From Actinomyces sp. Marseille-P3109 (lineage in GTDB: Bacteria; Actinomycetota; Actinomycetes; Actinomycetales; Actinomycetaceae), in the NCBI RefSeq assembly GCF_900323545.1, contig NZ_OOHN01000008.1:2682460-2746459 (forward strand): a stretch of 64,000 bases of DNA, read 5' to 3'. This document shows, piece by piece, positions 1 through 7,933 of the stretch (positions are counted from its first letter, which is position 1; every line of letters starts with the position of its first letter). The position numbers were made by a program, and so were the translations under genes. The notes under the pieces were generated by a model that did not search any database, was not told where the DNA came from, and saw nothing but the letters and a program-made list of their open reading frames with translations.

Positions 1-1091
1 GTGTAAGTGGGCGCCGGTTGGGCTGGGGCCCGGTGGGGTCCTTGGATATCCGAGTAGCCGGGTAATGGTGCCTGGGACGGAGCGCTCTGCCTCTGGACTG
101 GCGGCTGACGGACGTGAGCGGGCTGGTGCGGCGCTCCGCGCGGTGGCTGCTGCTGGGTACTGGGCTGGCCCTGCGGGGCTGCCTGCTCGGTGATGTCCAG
201 GAAGATCTGCTCCAGGGAGCGGCGCCTCAGCTCGACTCGGTAGATGCTGGTGCCTGCGGTGACCAGGGTGGTGACCAGCCGGGCGACGTGATCGTCGTCG
301 TATGCGGGCATGATGATCTCGCCGCCCTGGACTGAGCTCACCCGCCATCCCTGAGTAGCCAGGGTCTGGGCGGTGGGGACCGCCTGTTCGGGGCGGGTGC
401 GCACCACGATGTGGCCGGCCTCGGCCAGGGCAGACAGAGGACCTTGGTAGAGCAGATGGCCATGGCTGATGATGCCGATGGTGTCGGCCATCTGCTCGAT
501 CTCGCTGAGCAGGTGACTGGAGACCATCACAGTGATCCCCCGGGAGGCTGGCAGGCTGGTGATCAGCTCGCGGATCTCGTGAATACCGGAGGGGTCCAAC
601 CCGTTGGTGGGCTCGTCCAGGATGAGGAGCTCGGGCTCTCCTAGCAGGGCCATGGCCAGACCCAGCCGCTGCTTCATTCCCAGGGAGTAGTTCCGTGCCT
701 GTTTGTTGGCTGCGTGGGACAGGCCCACGGTATCCAAAGCCTGGTCGATGCTAGCTGCGCCCAGATGCTTGACCCGGCGCACGATGTCAAGGTTCTCTCG
801 CCCGGTCAGGTGACCGTAGAAGGAGGGCTGCTCGATCAGGGAACCCACACGAGACAGCGTGCGCCCGGGTGAGAAGGGCTCCCCAAAGACCTCCACGCTC
901 CCGTTGGTAGGGCGGGTCAGCCCGAGCAGCATCTTCATCGTGGTGGACTTACCTGCTCCGTTGGGGCCGAGGAAACCGTAGACCTGCCTGGCAGGAACCT
1001 CCAGGCCGACACCACTGACTACCTCAGCATTTCCGTACTGCTTGGTCAGTCCCGTACTGCGCACCACCAGGTGCTGCCTGGTATTCAGCAT
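1..1091 (-). CDS. ABC exporter ATP-binding subunit, LanF-like (partial, runs off left edge)
   Basis: The frame is open through the left edge, so the C-terminus lies outside the window. This is the ATPase of an ABC-2 type exporter of the lantibiotic-immunity/multidrug class. In order it shows FLGPNGAGKST (Walker A, near residues 38-49), the signature YSLGMKQRLG (near 135-144), LLILDEPTNGLDP (Walker B) and SSHLL (H-loop). The usual family end, EQIFLDI (near residue 295), is followed by at least 60 Pro/Gln-rich residues, longer than typical LanF and probably disordered. ATG at 1091 is preceded by AAAGGAG. It is divergent from the lanthipeptide precursors; the matching permeases would lie left of the window. 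A role in self-protection is inferred from position. A general bacitracin-type exporter is the alternative. Confidence 0.85.
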   Translation of the reverse strand, partial: MLNTRQHLVVRSTGLTKQYGNAEVVSGVGLEVPARQVYGFLGPNGAGKSTTMKMLLGLTRPTNGSVEVFGEPFSPGRTLSRVGSLIEQPSFYGHLTGRENLDIVRRVKHLGAASIDQALDTVGLSHAANKQARNYSLGMKQRLGLAMALLGEPELLILDEPTNGLDPSGIHEIRELITSLPASRGITVMVSSHLLSEIEQMADTIGIISHGHLLYQGPLSALAEAGHIVVRTRPEQAVPTAQTLATQGWRVSSVQGGEIIMPAYDDDHVARLVTTLVTAGTSIYRVELRRRSLEQIFLDITEQAAPQGQPSTQQQPPRGAPHQPAHVRQPPVQRQSAPSQAPLPGYSDIQGPHRAPAQPAPTY

Positions 1092-1579
1092 TGCTGCGCT
1101 CCTTTCTGATTTCGTCGCCGCCAAGTGCGGCGACATCGACTGCATGATTTGAGAGGCGTATCCACGATAGCACCGTTAAGAAAATCCATGTGAATGATTC
1201 TGGTCCTACGACTGGGCTAGTCGATCGTCGTATTGACGTTCTGGAGTTGGGGTGCTCAAAGACGGTAGGTCTCGGTCGATGGTAGCGAGATGCCGTCCAC
1301 CTGTTGTGTCGACATCAGGAATCAGTGGCGATATCGCGCGCAGCAAATGCTGGCAGCCTGTTCAGAAAAAGAGGTCGTCCATGTGGGTCACCATATTCGC
1401 TCCCTTGATGGTGCGCGGGGACGCGCCTAGCGTCGGTACCGAGGTTCAACTCCTGAGTCGCCAGTCTTGGAGAGTCTGGCGTCCGTTGAGCCGCCACAGG
1501 ATTCGTCGATGATTCATCGATGAGCCGACAACATGAACAGCACCGTTAAAGGCCGGTGCGAACTCGAAAGGAGAACATC
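1092..1579. other. Intergenic region upstream of the lanthipeptide precursors
   Basis: About 490 bp between the divergent ATPase and the first precursor. I see no convincing gene: short frames here lack a ribosome site and resemble no known family. It should hold the promoters of both directions. The only clear structure is a 15-bp palindrome at 1506-1520, 74 bp before the precursor start, described separately. No convincing -35/-10 pair could be chosen by eye. Confidence 0.5.
1506..1520. promoter_or_regulatory. Palindrome upstream of first precursor, candidate operator
   Basis: TCGATGATTCATCGA is a perfect dyad (7-bp arms about a central T) located 60-74 bp before the first precursor start and just outside the 295-bp repeat that begins at 1526. 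It is therefore present only before copy 1 and would control the whole precursor/lanM/lanT transcript if it is an operator. The regulator is unknown. Chance occurrence is possible. Confidence 0.3.
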
Positions 1580-1735
1580 ATGAGCAACATCAACATGCAG
1601 GCAGTAGCTGCCCTCGACGAACTGAGTGACGCGGAGCTTGACCAGGTCCTGGGGGCCGGCGTTGGCGTGTTCTACACGCTTACCCATGAGTGTCACATGA
1701 ACAGTCTGCAGCGTAGGCTCACGTGCTGCTCGTAA
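1580..1735 (+). CDS. lanA1: Class II lanthipeptide precursor, lacticin 481 group (copy 1)
   Basis: A 51-residue precursor. The leader ends in ELDQVLGA (residues 20-26), the ELDxxLGA pattern recognised by LanM and cut by the LanT C39 peptidase after GA. The 25-residue core begins GVGVFYTLTHEC and ends MNSLQRRLTCCS, matching the lacticin 481/nukacin pattern TxS/THECxMNSxQxxxTCCS. By analogy with lacticin 481 the core would form rings Thr7-Cys12, Thr9-Cys23 and Ser16-Cys24, with Thr22 dehydrated. GAAAGGAG precedes ATG 1580 by 7-8 nt. The product is predicted to be a secreted antimicrobial acting at the membrane/lipid II. Gln-Arg-Arg-Leu replaces the aromatic Gln-Phe-Val-Phe stretch of lacticin 481, making this analogue more cationic. 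Confidence 0.93.
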   Translation: MSNINMQAVAALDELSDAELDQVLGAGVGVFYTLTHECHMNSLQRRLTCCS

Positions 1736-1766
1736 GTGCGCCCTGCCCTCGTAGATCTCGAAACTG

Positions 1767-1807
1767 ATTGTGGGTAGGCCGGGCCGCCTGCCCGGCCTAC
1801 CCACAAT
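1767..1807. terminator. 18-bp perfect hairpin after precursor 1
   Basis: Perfect 18-bp inverted repeat (arms 1767-1784 and 1790-1807, GC-rich inner part, 5-nt loop cgcct). It sits 32 nt after the precursor stop codon. No T-run follows, so it could act as a partial terminator or as a 3' stabiliser that keeps precursor mRNA above lanM mRNA, as seen in other lantibiotic operons. The function is inferred; the structure is seen directly. Confidence 0.75.
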
Positions 1808-1874
1808 GCTCATCAAATATCGACAACATGAACGGCACCGCTAAAGAGTGGTGCGAACTCGAAAGGAGAACATC

Positions 1875-2030
1875 ATGAGCAACATCAACATGCAGGCAGT
1901 AGCTGCCCTCGACGAACTGAGTGACGCGGAGCTTGACCAGGTCCTGGGGGCCGGCGTTGGCGTGTTCTACACGCTTACCCATGAGTGTCACATGAACAGT
2001 CTGCAGCGTAGGCTCACGTGCTGCTCGTAA
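1875..2030 (+). CDS. lanA2: Class II lanthipeptide precursor, lacticin 481 group (copy 2, identical)
   Basis: The same 51-residue sequence as the copy at 1580, and the nucleotide sequence also appears identical. Start ATG at 1875 has the same GAAAGGAG ribosome site; a longer in-frame start at 1848 is unlikely because it lies inside the duplicated leader. The tandem copy probably raises the dose of one peptide rather than making a two-component lantibiotic, since the two cores do not differ. Leader, GA cleavage site and ring residues are as for copy 1. Confidence 0.93.
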   Translation: MSNINMQAVAALDELSDAELDQVLGAGVGVFYTLTHECHMNSLQRRLTCCS

Positions 2031-2061
2031 GTGCGCCCGCCCTTAGTGGGCCTCGGAACTG

Positions 2062-2102
2062 ATTGTGGGTAGGCCGGGCCGCCTGCCCGGCCTACCCACA
2101 AT
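2062..2102. terminator. 18-bp perfect hairpin after precursor 2
   Basis: Same 18-bp stem and cgcct loop as the hairpin at 1767, exactly 295 bp later. It lies between the second precursor and lanM (start 2264), so every lanM transcript starting upstream must pass two such hairpins. The likely effect is attenuation of lanM/lanT relative to the precursors, unless a promoter lies in 2103-2263. Confidence 0.75.
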
Positions 2103-2263
2103 ACTCATCAAATATCGACAACATGAACGGCACCGCTAAAGAGTGACGTGAACCCGAGGGGAGAACGTCGTACGTCTCATTCGCAGGCTGAAGCGCGTGC
2201 TTCCTGATTTGGGTAAACATAAGCGATTAATGCGGCTGTCAATAATCCTCTGGGAGTAAGATT

Positions 2264-5047
2264 ATGGGTCATTCACCTGAGATTCCGTTTTGTGCCTATG
2301 TATCCCTGTGGGGTGAGGATGTGGGTTCTTTAGCTAGGCGGTTCCTGCCTCCTCAGTATCTTCAGGGAGAAATTCTGGCTATAGTCGGTCCGGTTCTGGT
2401 GTATCTCATCAACGAGTACCGACTGCAGGATCAGCTTGACGGGGACTCCCCGCAGAAACGTTACCGGGACTTCGAGGCCTTAGCCCGTCAGAAGGTGATC
2501 CCTGATGTCGCCTCCAGGTTCCCGGAAGTTCTTGAGCGCCTTCATTCACGGCTCGACTCTCTTGAGTCCCTGTGTGCCACGGTGCGTCAGCGCTTCAATG
2601 ACGACTATGAGTCACTGGTAGCCGAGTCAATCATTCCGCCGGAGGCCTCCGATCTTCTCCAGATCAAACCGATGGGAGACCTTCACGATGGAGCCGCCAC
2701 GTGCAGGCTCTCCCTGAGTGGGGACGCGACTCTGTACTACAAGCCCCGGGAGTCCTCCGGTGAGCTCCTGGTGCAGGCGGTCTCCGACACGGTCGCGGCG
2801 GCGGCCGGCATGAGTGCGCTTCGAGTAACGCCACGGCTCAGTGCTTGTTCCGGGTACTCCTGGGTGCAGGAGATAAAATCCGAGCCGTGCTCAAATAAAG
2901 ACGCGGTGAACGCCTACTACGAGAGAGTGGGGCACCTGCTCCTCGTGGCCTACCTGGTCGGGCTGACGGACCTTCACCATGAGAACATCCTGCCCGGAGC
3001 CGGCACCCCCTGCGTCGTCGACGCCGAGACCATGTTCAGCACCCCGTTGCGGCAGCCTGTCTCCATCACGCAGGCGATGCGCGATGTCAACGGCTCCATC
3101 ATGTCCTCCGTCAGCGGCTCAGGCATGCTTCCCGTCGGTACCGGTAACGAGATGTACGGGGGTGACGTCAGTGGACTGTCCCAGGGCAGGTGGCAAAGAG
3201 AGTCGCGGGCGCTTGTCAACCTCGGCCGCGACGACGTCAAGTTCACCAAGCAGGTTCTGGAGCACACTGACACGTCCCATCTGCCGCACGTCGTCGAGGA
3301 CGGTGAGTCCACCGCTCTGCAGCCGATGAACCACGTCGATGCCATAGTCCGGGGCTTCACGAGGTCTTACAGGGCGGCGGTAGAAGCCCGACGGGATATT
3401 GCTCTGCTGGTGGCCGACCGCGCCCCCAACGTCCAGTGCCGGCTTCTCGCCCGCAGGACCGCTGAGTACAGCATGTTCATGAGCTACCTGTGGTCCGTCA
3501 CCAGGATTGGTCGGCAGGAGGAGATCTATGAGTACCTTCGCCGCCGGTCCGAGGGCCTTTCCGAGCAGGTCGTCTCCTCTGAGATTGCCCAGATGAACGA
3601 GGGCAGCATTCCGATCTTCTGGTGCTCGGGAGACTCCACGGACGTCTATGACCCGAGCGGGGCGTTGGTGGCCAGTCTGGAAGCACCTCCTACCCACGGC
3701 GTGTACTCGGTCCTTGACGCGCTTGGCGACGATGACCTTGCCCTCCAGCAGAGGCTCATCCGCTTCGCCTTTGACAGCGAAACGACGCTGTCTCTCCAGA
3801 GTCCCCGGCGTATGAGGTACGAGCGCGGGCTCCAGACACCCGCGCACTCTGCGTACGAGGGGGCGAAGGACCTTTACAGGACAATATGCAAGTCTGCGGT
3901 CAGCTCCGAGTCGGACGGCTCTGTCAACTGGCTGAGTCTGGCTGTCGACGACCACGACGCGCTGGAGCTGCGCCCGCTCGCGGGGTCGCTCTACTCGGGA
4001 ACACCGGGGCTCGCGGTGGGGCTCCTGAGCTACCGTGAGCTCACTGGCGACCGCAGCATGGATCCTGTGCTGCGCAGCATCGGCCGGGAGGCTCTCGAGT
4101 CCTACAGGCGAGGTCTAGCCGCGAAGCAGGCGCTCTTCTCCTACTACAACGGGACCCTGGGGTACCTTCCTGTTCTTCGAGCTCTTGGCGCCCAGGGCCT
4201 GACAGACGCTGACGCGGACCAGCTGACCCATGACTTCGTGGACACGTGCGCCTCGGTCCCTCTGGACGACCTTGATGCGGACGTCATCGGTGGGGCCGCC
4301 GGGACGATCATGGCGCTGGCAACCCTGCCGGACCGTCAGCAGGCCGAGCCGGTCATCGCTCGACTGGCCGACTACCTGGCCGGCCTACGTGACAGCGGCT
4401 GGGCCGTTCCCAGACCCCGGGCCATCGACAATGCCAGCTTTGCCCATGGTGCCAGTGGGGTCGCCACCGCGCTGCTTCATGCCGCCGTGGTCACCGGTCG
4501 TGACGAGTACCGCGACTCCTGGAGGGCGGCCTGGAAGCACGACGAGCGCTTCCGGCGCGGGGACACCTGGGTGGACATGCGCCGAGACGACGGGCTTCCC
4601 AGTGCCAACTGGTGCCACGGACTCACCGGGCTCATGCTGGCCAGGTGCCGGTGGCTTGACCTTGACGACGAGCACGACCTGCTCTCACCCGACGAGCGCG
4701 CAGCCGTCAGTGACGAGCTGCTGCTTGCTGCAGACGGGGTCGAGAAGTACGGGCTTGGGCTTGACACCTTTGCCCTCTGCCACGGCGTGGCAGGAAACCT
4801 TCTCGCCCTTGAGAACGTCGCCCACCGGCTTCCAGGCAGGTCCTGGGAGGATGAGTGGACGAGCATGAGTAGCTTCGGGATCGCCAAGGACTGGCTGTGC
4901 GGCCTGAGTGACCACTTCCAGTCGTACTCCGCGATGAGCGGGCTGCCCGGCATTCTGCACGCACTCGCCGAGCACGCCATGCCGGGCAGTCCCATGTCAC
5001 CGCTGCTCCTTCCAAGCCTTGACTGGGGTGGTACCCGTGCGCGTTAA
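2264..5047 (+). CDS. lanM: Class II lanthipeptide synthetase LanM
   Basis: A 927-residue bifunctional enzyme that dehydrates Ser/Thr of the precursor core and then closes the thioether rings, in the cytoplasm. The N-terminal dehydratase (DUF4135, about residues 80-450) shows ATLYYKPRES, LTDLHHENILPGAG and VVDAETMFS, the lipid-kinase-like active-site motifs. The C-terminal LanC cyclase domain (about 570-927) carries zinc ligands in NWCHG (Cys784) and CHGVAGN (Cys839, His840). Length is typical (900-1100). ATG 2264 follows TGGGAG by 7 nt. It directly follows the precursors and overlaps lanT, so one operon is likely. No key residue looks missing. Confidence 0.95.
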   Translation: MGHSPEIPFCAYVSLWGEDVGSLARRFLPPQYLQGEILAIVGPVLVYLINEYRLQDQLDGDSPQKRYRDFEALARQKVIPDVASRFPEVLERLHSRLDSLESLCATVRQRFNDDYESLVAESIIPPEASDLLQIKPMGDLHDGAATCRLSLSGDATLYYKPRESSGELLVQAVSDTVAAAAGMSALRVTPRLSACSGYSWVQEIKSEPCSNKDAVNAYYERVGHLLLVAYLVGLTDLHHENILPGAGTPCVVDAETMFSTPLRQPVSITQAMRDVNGSIMSSVSGSGMLPVGTGNEMYGGDVSGLSQGRWQRESRALVNLGRDDVKFTKQVLEHTDTSHLPHVVEDGESTALQPMNHVDAIVRGFTRSYRAAVEARRDIALLVADRAPNVQCRLLARRTAEYSMFMSYLWSVTRIGRQEEIYEYLRRRSEGLSEQVVSSEIAQMNEGSIPIFWCSGDSTDVYDPSGALVASLEAPPTHGVYSVLDALGDDDLALQQRLIRFAFDSETTLSLQSPRRMRYERGLQTPAHSAYEGAKDLYRTICKSAVSSESDGSVNWLSLAVDDHDALELRPLAGSLYSGTPGLAVGLLSYRELTGDRSMDPVLRSIGREALESYRRGLAAKQALFSYYNGTLGYLPVLRALGAQGLTDADADQLTHDFVDTCASVPLDDLDADVIGGAAGTIMALATLPDRQQAEPVIARLADYLAGLRDSGWAVPRPRAIDNASFAHGASGVATALLHAAVVTGRDEYRDSWRAAWKHDERFRRGDTWVDMRRDDGLPSANWCHGLTGLMLARCRWLDLDDEHDLLSPDERAAVSDELLLAADGVEKYGLGLDTFALCHGVAGNLLALENVAHRLPGRSWEDEWTSMSSFGIAKDWLCGLSDHFQSYSAMSGLPGILHALAEHAMPGSPMSPLLLPSLDWGGTRAR

Positions 5048-7136
5048 GTTCCGGATGCAGACTGGAGAGCAGGACTGCCTTCTTGCCTGCTACTCCATGG
5101 CAGTCTCGTCCCTGGGGATCGACCTCCTCCCTCACGAGCTCTACGACGGTGATGCACTGCCTGCGGATGGACTGAAAGCCAGCTACCTGAGGCAGATCGA
5201 TCAGTCCATCGGCACCCGCACCCGCGCCTACCGGGATCCCGGGGCAGAATGGACACGTGAGGTGTTCACCTCCTTCAATGGCCCGGCGATCGCGCACTGG
5301 AACTCGAACCACTTCGTCGTGGTCGCCTCGATGTCACGTACCCACGTCCGCGTGTTAGACCCTGCTCTTGGCAGACTCCGTCTACCGCTGGAGGACTTCT
5401 ACCGCTCCTTTACCGGAGTGTGGATCCTCGTCGAGCAGGAGCGTCCTCCGGCTCCGGCGCCCCGTTCTCGGCCGCCTTCCGCTGTCCGGGTCTTCTTCTC
5501 CCGGCACCTGTGGCTGCTGTTCCTCGGTCTGACGATCGGTCAGGCAGCCTCCATGGCAGTTGCCACCGGGGTGCGTAGTGTACTCGGTGCAGAGTATCTC
5601 TGGCCGATCACTATCGGCCTGGGAGTGGTGCTTGTCCTTTTGTACCTGGCGTCCGGCCTGATGCTGACTGCTGCTCAGCGTGGTCTGACGGGCAGGTTTG
5701 AGCGGCGCTACTCGGAATCACTCTTCCGCTCGGTGCTGAGGCGCCCCTACCTGTTCTTCAAGAGCCAGACCGTCGGTTCCCTGATCGAGGTCATCAGTCT
5801 GCGGGGAACGATCAGGGATGTCATCCTCTCCTCAGCGATCCCAGCTGCCATCAACTTCCTCTCCGTCATGGTCCTGGTGGTCTACCTGGCGTGGATATCC
5901 ATGCCCCTGACCCTCCTGACGTGCGGGGTATCGCTGCTGTTCAGCATCCTGGCTGGACTTGCCGTCCAGAGGGAGCGTGACGCCAGTCAGAACTATGTCC
6001 AGCGCCAGATCGCCTTCACCTCAGCCATTCAGCAGGATATTCACTCTGTGGATGAGACCAAGGTGACCCGGACGGAGGACCAGGTGGCGGCACGCTGGTC
6101 AGCGGAGAACAATCGTCTGGCCGAGGCGTTCAAGACGACCCTGGGCGCCCAGAACCTCAGCGCGGGAGTCCAACGCGTCTACTACGGCGTCTCCCTGGTC
6201 GTCGTCGCGGCCTTCAGCGTCAGCCTCTACCGTTCGGGGCACGTCGGCATGCCTGATGTGGTGCTGTTCCAGTCGGGGGTGGGCATGCTGGCCGGAGCGA
6301 CATCGGAGCTTCAGACTTTCTTCGTCTCCTGGGCAAAGGCTGCGGTCTTTGAGCAGAAGCAGGCTCCTCTTCGGGAGGAGCCCGAGGAGCAGCGCCGCGA
6401 CGTCGTACTCGCTGACTCGCCGGCGTTCATCACGGCACGCGACCTGTCCTGCACCTACCCAGGTGGTGAACCGGTCTTCGCTCCTATCTCATTGACCATC
6501 GGTCAAGGAGAGCATGTGGCCATCATCGGGGAGTCAGGGTCAGGAAAATCCACCCTGCTGCACGCGCTCATGGGCCTGCTGCCGCACGACGGAACGGTCC
6601 AGTACGGGGACGGGTGGGACCGGTCAGGGTTGGGGGTGGTGCTGCCCGGCATGTCGCTCTACACCGGCACTGTGCGCGACAACCTGGTAGCTGAAGGCGT
6701 GGACTGCGCCGAGGCCGACATCTGGGAGGCACTCGCTGCGGTGAACCTCGCGGATACCGTCTCCCGCCTGCCTCGGGGGCTTGACTCCGCTGTCTTCGAG
6801 TCCGGCCGGAACTTCTCCTCTGGGCAGGCGCAGCGGATGCTCGTGGCCAGGTCCCTCATACGAGGCCGCCACTGCATCTTCTGGGACGAGGCGCTCAGTG
6901 GAGTGGACGCGAGCACGCGCGAGAGCATCTACCGGAACGTCTTCCAGTCCGACACGTACCGTGGCGTCACGATCATCGCTGTCAGCCACCAGATGGATAT
7001 TCTGAGCCGGGTTGACCGAGTCGTTTATGTCAAGGGCAACCACAGCGCGCCGGTTATCGGCGTGCCGACCGCCCTGGAGCACACGAGCAGGCGGTACAAG
7101 AGGTTCGTTGCCAGCGCTAATCTGCTCGCCGCATAG
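5037..7136 (+). CDS. lanT: Lanthipeptide exporter with C39 leader peptidase, LanT
   Basis: About 699 residues: peptidase, membrane and ATPase domains in one chain. It removes the leader after the GA site and exports the mature peptide. The C39 peptidase (about 1-140) shows catalytic Cys14 in EQDCLL, His92 in NHFVVVAS and Asp108 in VLDPALG. About six membrane segments follow (about 155-440). The nucleotide-binding domain has GESGSGKST (from residue 498), FSSGQAQRMLVARSL and a Walker B variant CIFWDEALSGVD. The longest frame starts at TTG 5019. I prefer GTG 5037, because GGGGTGG lies 7 nt upstream and the C39 domain then starts at the usual place. Either start overlaps the lanM stop, implying translational coupling. 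Confidence 0.93.
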   Translation: MRVKFRMQTGEQDCLLACYSMAVSSLGIDLLPHELYDGDALPADGLKASYLRQIDQSIGTRTRAYRDPGAEWTREVFTSFNGPAIAHWNSNHFVVVASMSRTHVRVLDPALGRLRLPLEDFYRSFTGVWILVEQERPPAPAPRSRPPSAVRVFFSRHLWLLFLGLTIGQAASMAVATGVRSVLGAEYLWPITIGLGVVLVLLYLASGLMLTAAQRGLTGRFERRYSESLFRSVLRRPYLFFKSQTVGSLIEVISLRGTIRDVILSSAIPAAINFLSVMVLVVYLAWISMPLTLLTCGVSLLFSILAGLAVQRERDASQNYVQRQIAFTSAIQQDIHSVDETKVTRTEDQVAARWSAENNRLAEAFKTTLGAQNLSAGVQRVYYGVSLVVVAAFSVSLYRSGHVGMPDVVLFQSGVGMLAGATSELQTFFVSWAKAAVFEQKQAPLREEPEEQRRDVVLADSPAFITARDLSCTYPGGEPVFAPISLTIGQGEHVAIIGESGSGKSTLLHALMGLLPHDGTVQYGDGWDRSGLGVVLPGMSLYTGTVRDNLVAEGVDCAEADIWEALAAVNLADTVSRLPRGLDSAVFESGRNFSSGQAQRMLVARSLIRGRHCIFWDEALSGVDASTRESIYRNVFQSDTYRGVTIIAVSHQMDILSRVDRVVYVKGNHSAPVIGVPTALEHTSRRYKRFVASANLLAA

Positions 7137-7182
7137 ACGTGCAGCCGAGCGCCCTCTCCTTTCGTCGGCGCGGAAGGCGTCC

Positions 7183-7932
7183 TCAGCCCCCTCGGGTGTC
7201 GGATCGCTCAAGCGCCACGGAGGTGGCCAGGACGACGACGGCGCTCAGGGCCGCACTGATACCGACCGTGACGGCAGCACTCGTCCAGGTGAGCTCCTGG
7301 GCGGCGAAGACAAGGGTGGCACCCTCGCTGGTCGCGCCGATCTGCGTCGTGCGGGTGACCAGGGCGTGAGGCAGGAGCCAGGCCGCCGGAATGTGCAACA
7401 GCAGCGCCGTCGTCCCCGCTCCTGTCAGCACCAGGCCGATCGCCACTGGCACGGCGAAGGACCGGGTGAAGGCCGACAGACCCGACTGGAGAGCGCACAC
7501 GGGCGCGCAGGCCACCGCGATCAGCAGCCCCGCCACCAGGTACCGCAACGGCAGAACGCCCGGCAGCCCGAGGACGAGTGACCCGACGGCGGTCGCGGCC
7601 AGCACCAGGACGAACTGCATGACGGCCGCGAGCAGCCAGGAAGCGATGGTCTTGGCCGCCACCGTCCTCCACGTGGGGACGGGCGCGCTCATGAGTGCCA
7701 GCCCGTTGGACCCCTGGTGCTCAACCCGCCAAACGAGGGACGCCAGGACGCCGAGGGATACGGGGAGCAGCACCATCCCGTAGAAGCCGATGGACCGCAC
7801 CCATAGGAGCTGCCAGTCCGTGGGACGCACGAGCACGCACGCGCAGAGGACCGAGACCGTCGGCAGCACGAGTACCACGCCCCAGCTCGCCGAGCGGCGC
7901 AGCTTGAGGAACTCGATGATGATGGAGGACAT
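7183..7932 (-). CDS. lanG: Lantibiotic-immunity ABC permease, LanG-like
   Basis: About 249 residues with six predicted membrane segments, an ABC-2 type permease (MutG/LanG class) beginning MSSIIIEFLKLRRS. With the neighbouring permease and ATPase it should expel the lantibiotic from the producer membrane. ATG 7932 lies 1 nt after the stop of the upstream permease. An upstream in-frame start at 7974 would overlap that gene by 41 nt and is less likely. It converges with lanT, with only 46 bp between the stops. The motif WRVEHQGSN after the second membrane segment is shared with the permeases at 28-30 kb. Confidence 0.85.
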   Translation of the reverse strand: MSSIIIEFLKLRRSASWGVVLVLPTVSVLCACVLVRPTDWQLLWVRSIGFYGMVLLPVSLGVLASLVWRVEHQGSNGLALMSAPVPTWRTVAAKTIASWLLAAVMQFVLVLAATAVGSLVLGLPGVLPLRYLVAGLLIAVACAPVCALQSGLSAFTRSFAVPVAIGLVLTGAGTTALLLHIPAAWLLPHALVTRTTQIGATSEGATLVFAAQELTWTSAAVTVGISAALSAVVVLATSVALERSDTRGG

Positions 7933-7933
7933 C

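Larger units (their letters stand above)
1526..2170. repeat. 295-bp tandem repeat carrying the precursor genes (2 full units plus truncated third)
   Basis: The unit starts at cgacaacatgaac at 1526, 1821 and 2116, an exact 295-bp period twice. Units 1 and 2 each contain a leader with ribosome site, a 51-codon precursor gene, and a long hairpin. Unit 3 keeps only the leader (about 55 bp, to the GGGGAGAAC ribosome-site region near 2157-2168) and then diverges into the lanM upstream sequence, so a third precursor has been lost or was never complete. Units differ by scattered substitutions outside the coding part, while the two coding sequences look identical. Confidence 0.9.

Noticed and set aside
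1252..1512. 86-codon plus frame between the ATPase and the precursors
   Set aside because: No ribosome site, no leader/core features of a lanthipeptide, arbitrary composition.
1526..2170. Repeated units at the precursor locus as a CRISPR array
   Set aside because: Units are 295 bp and coding; no short direct repeats with spacers and no cas genes.
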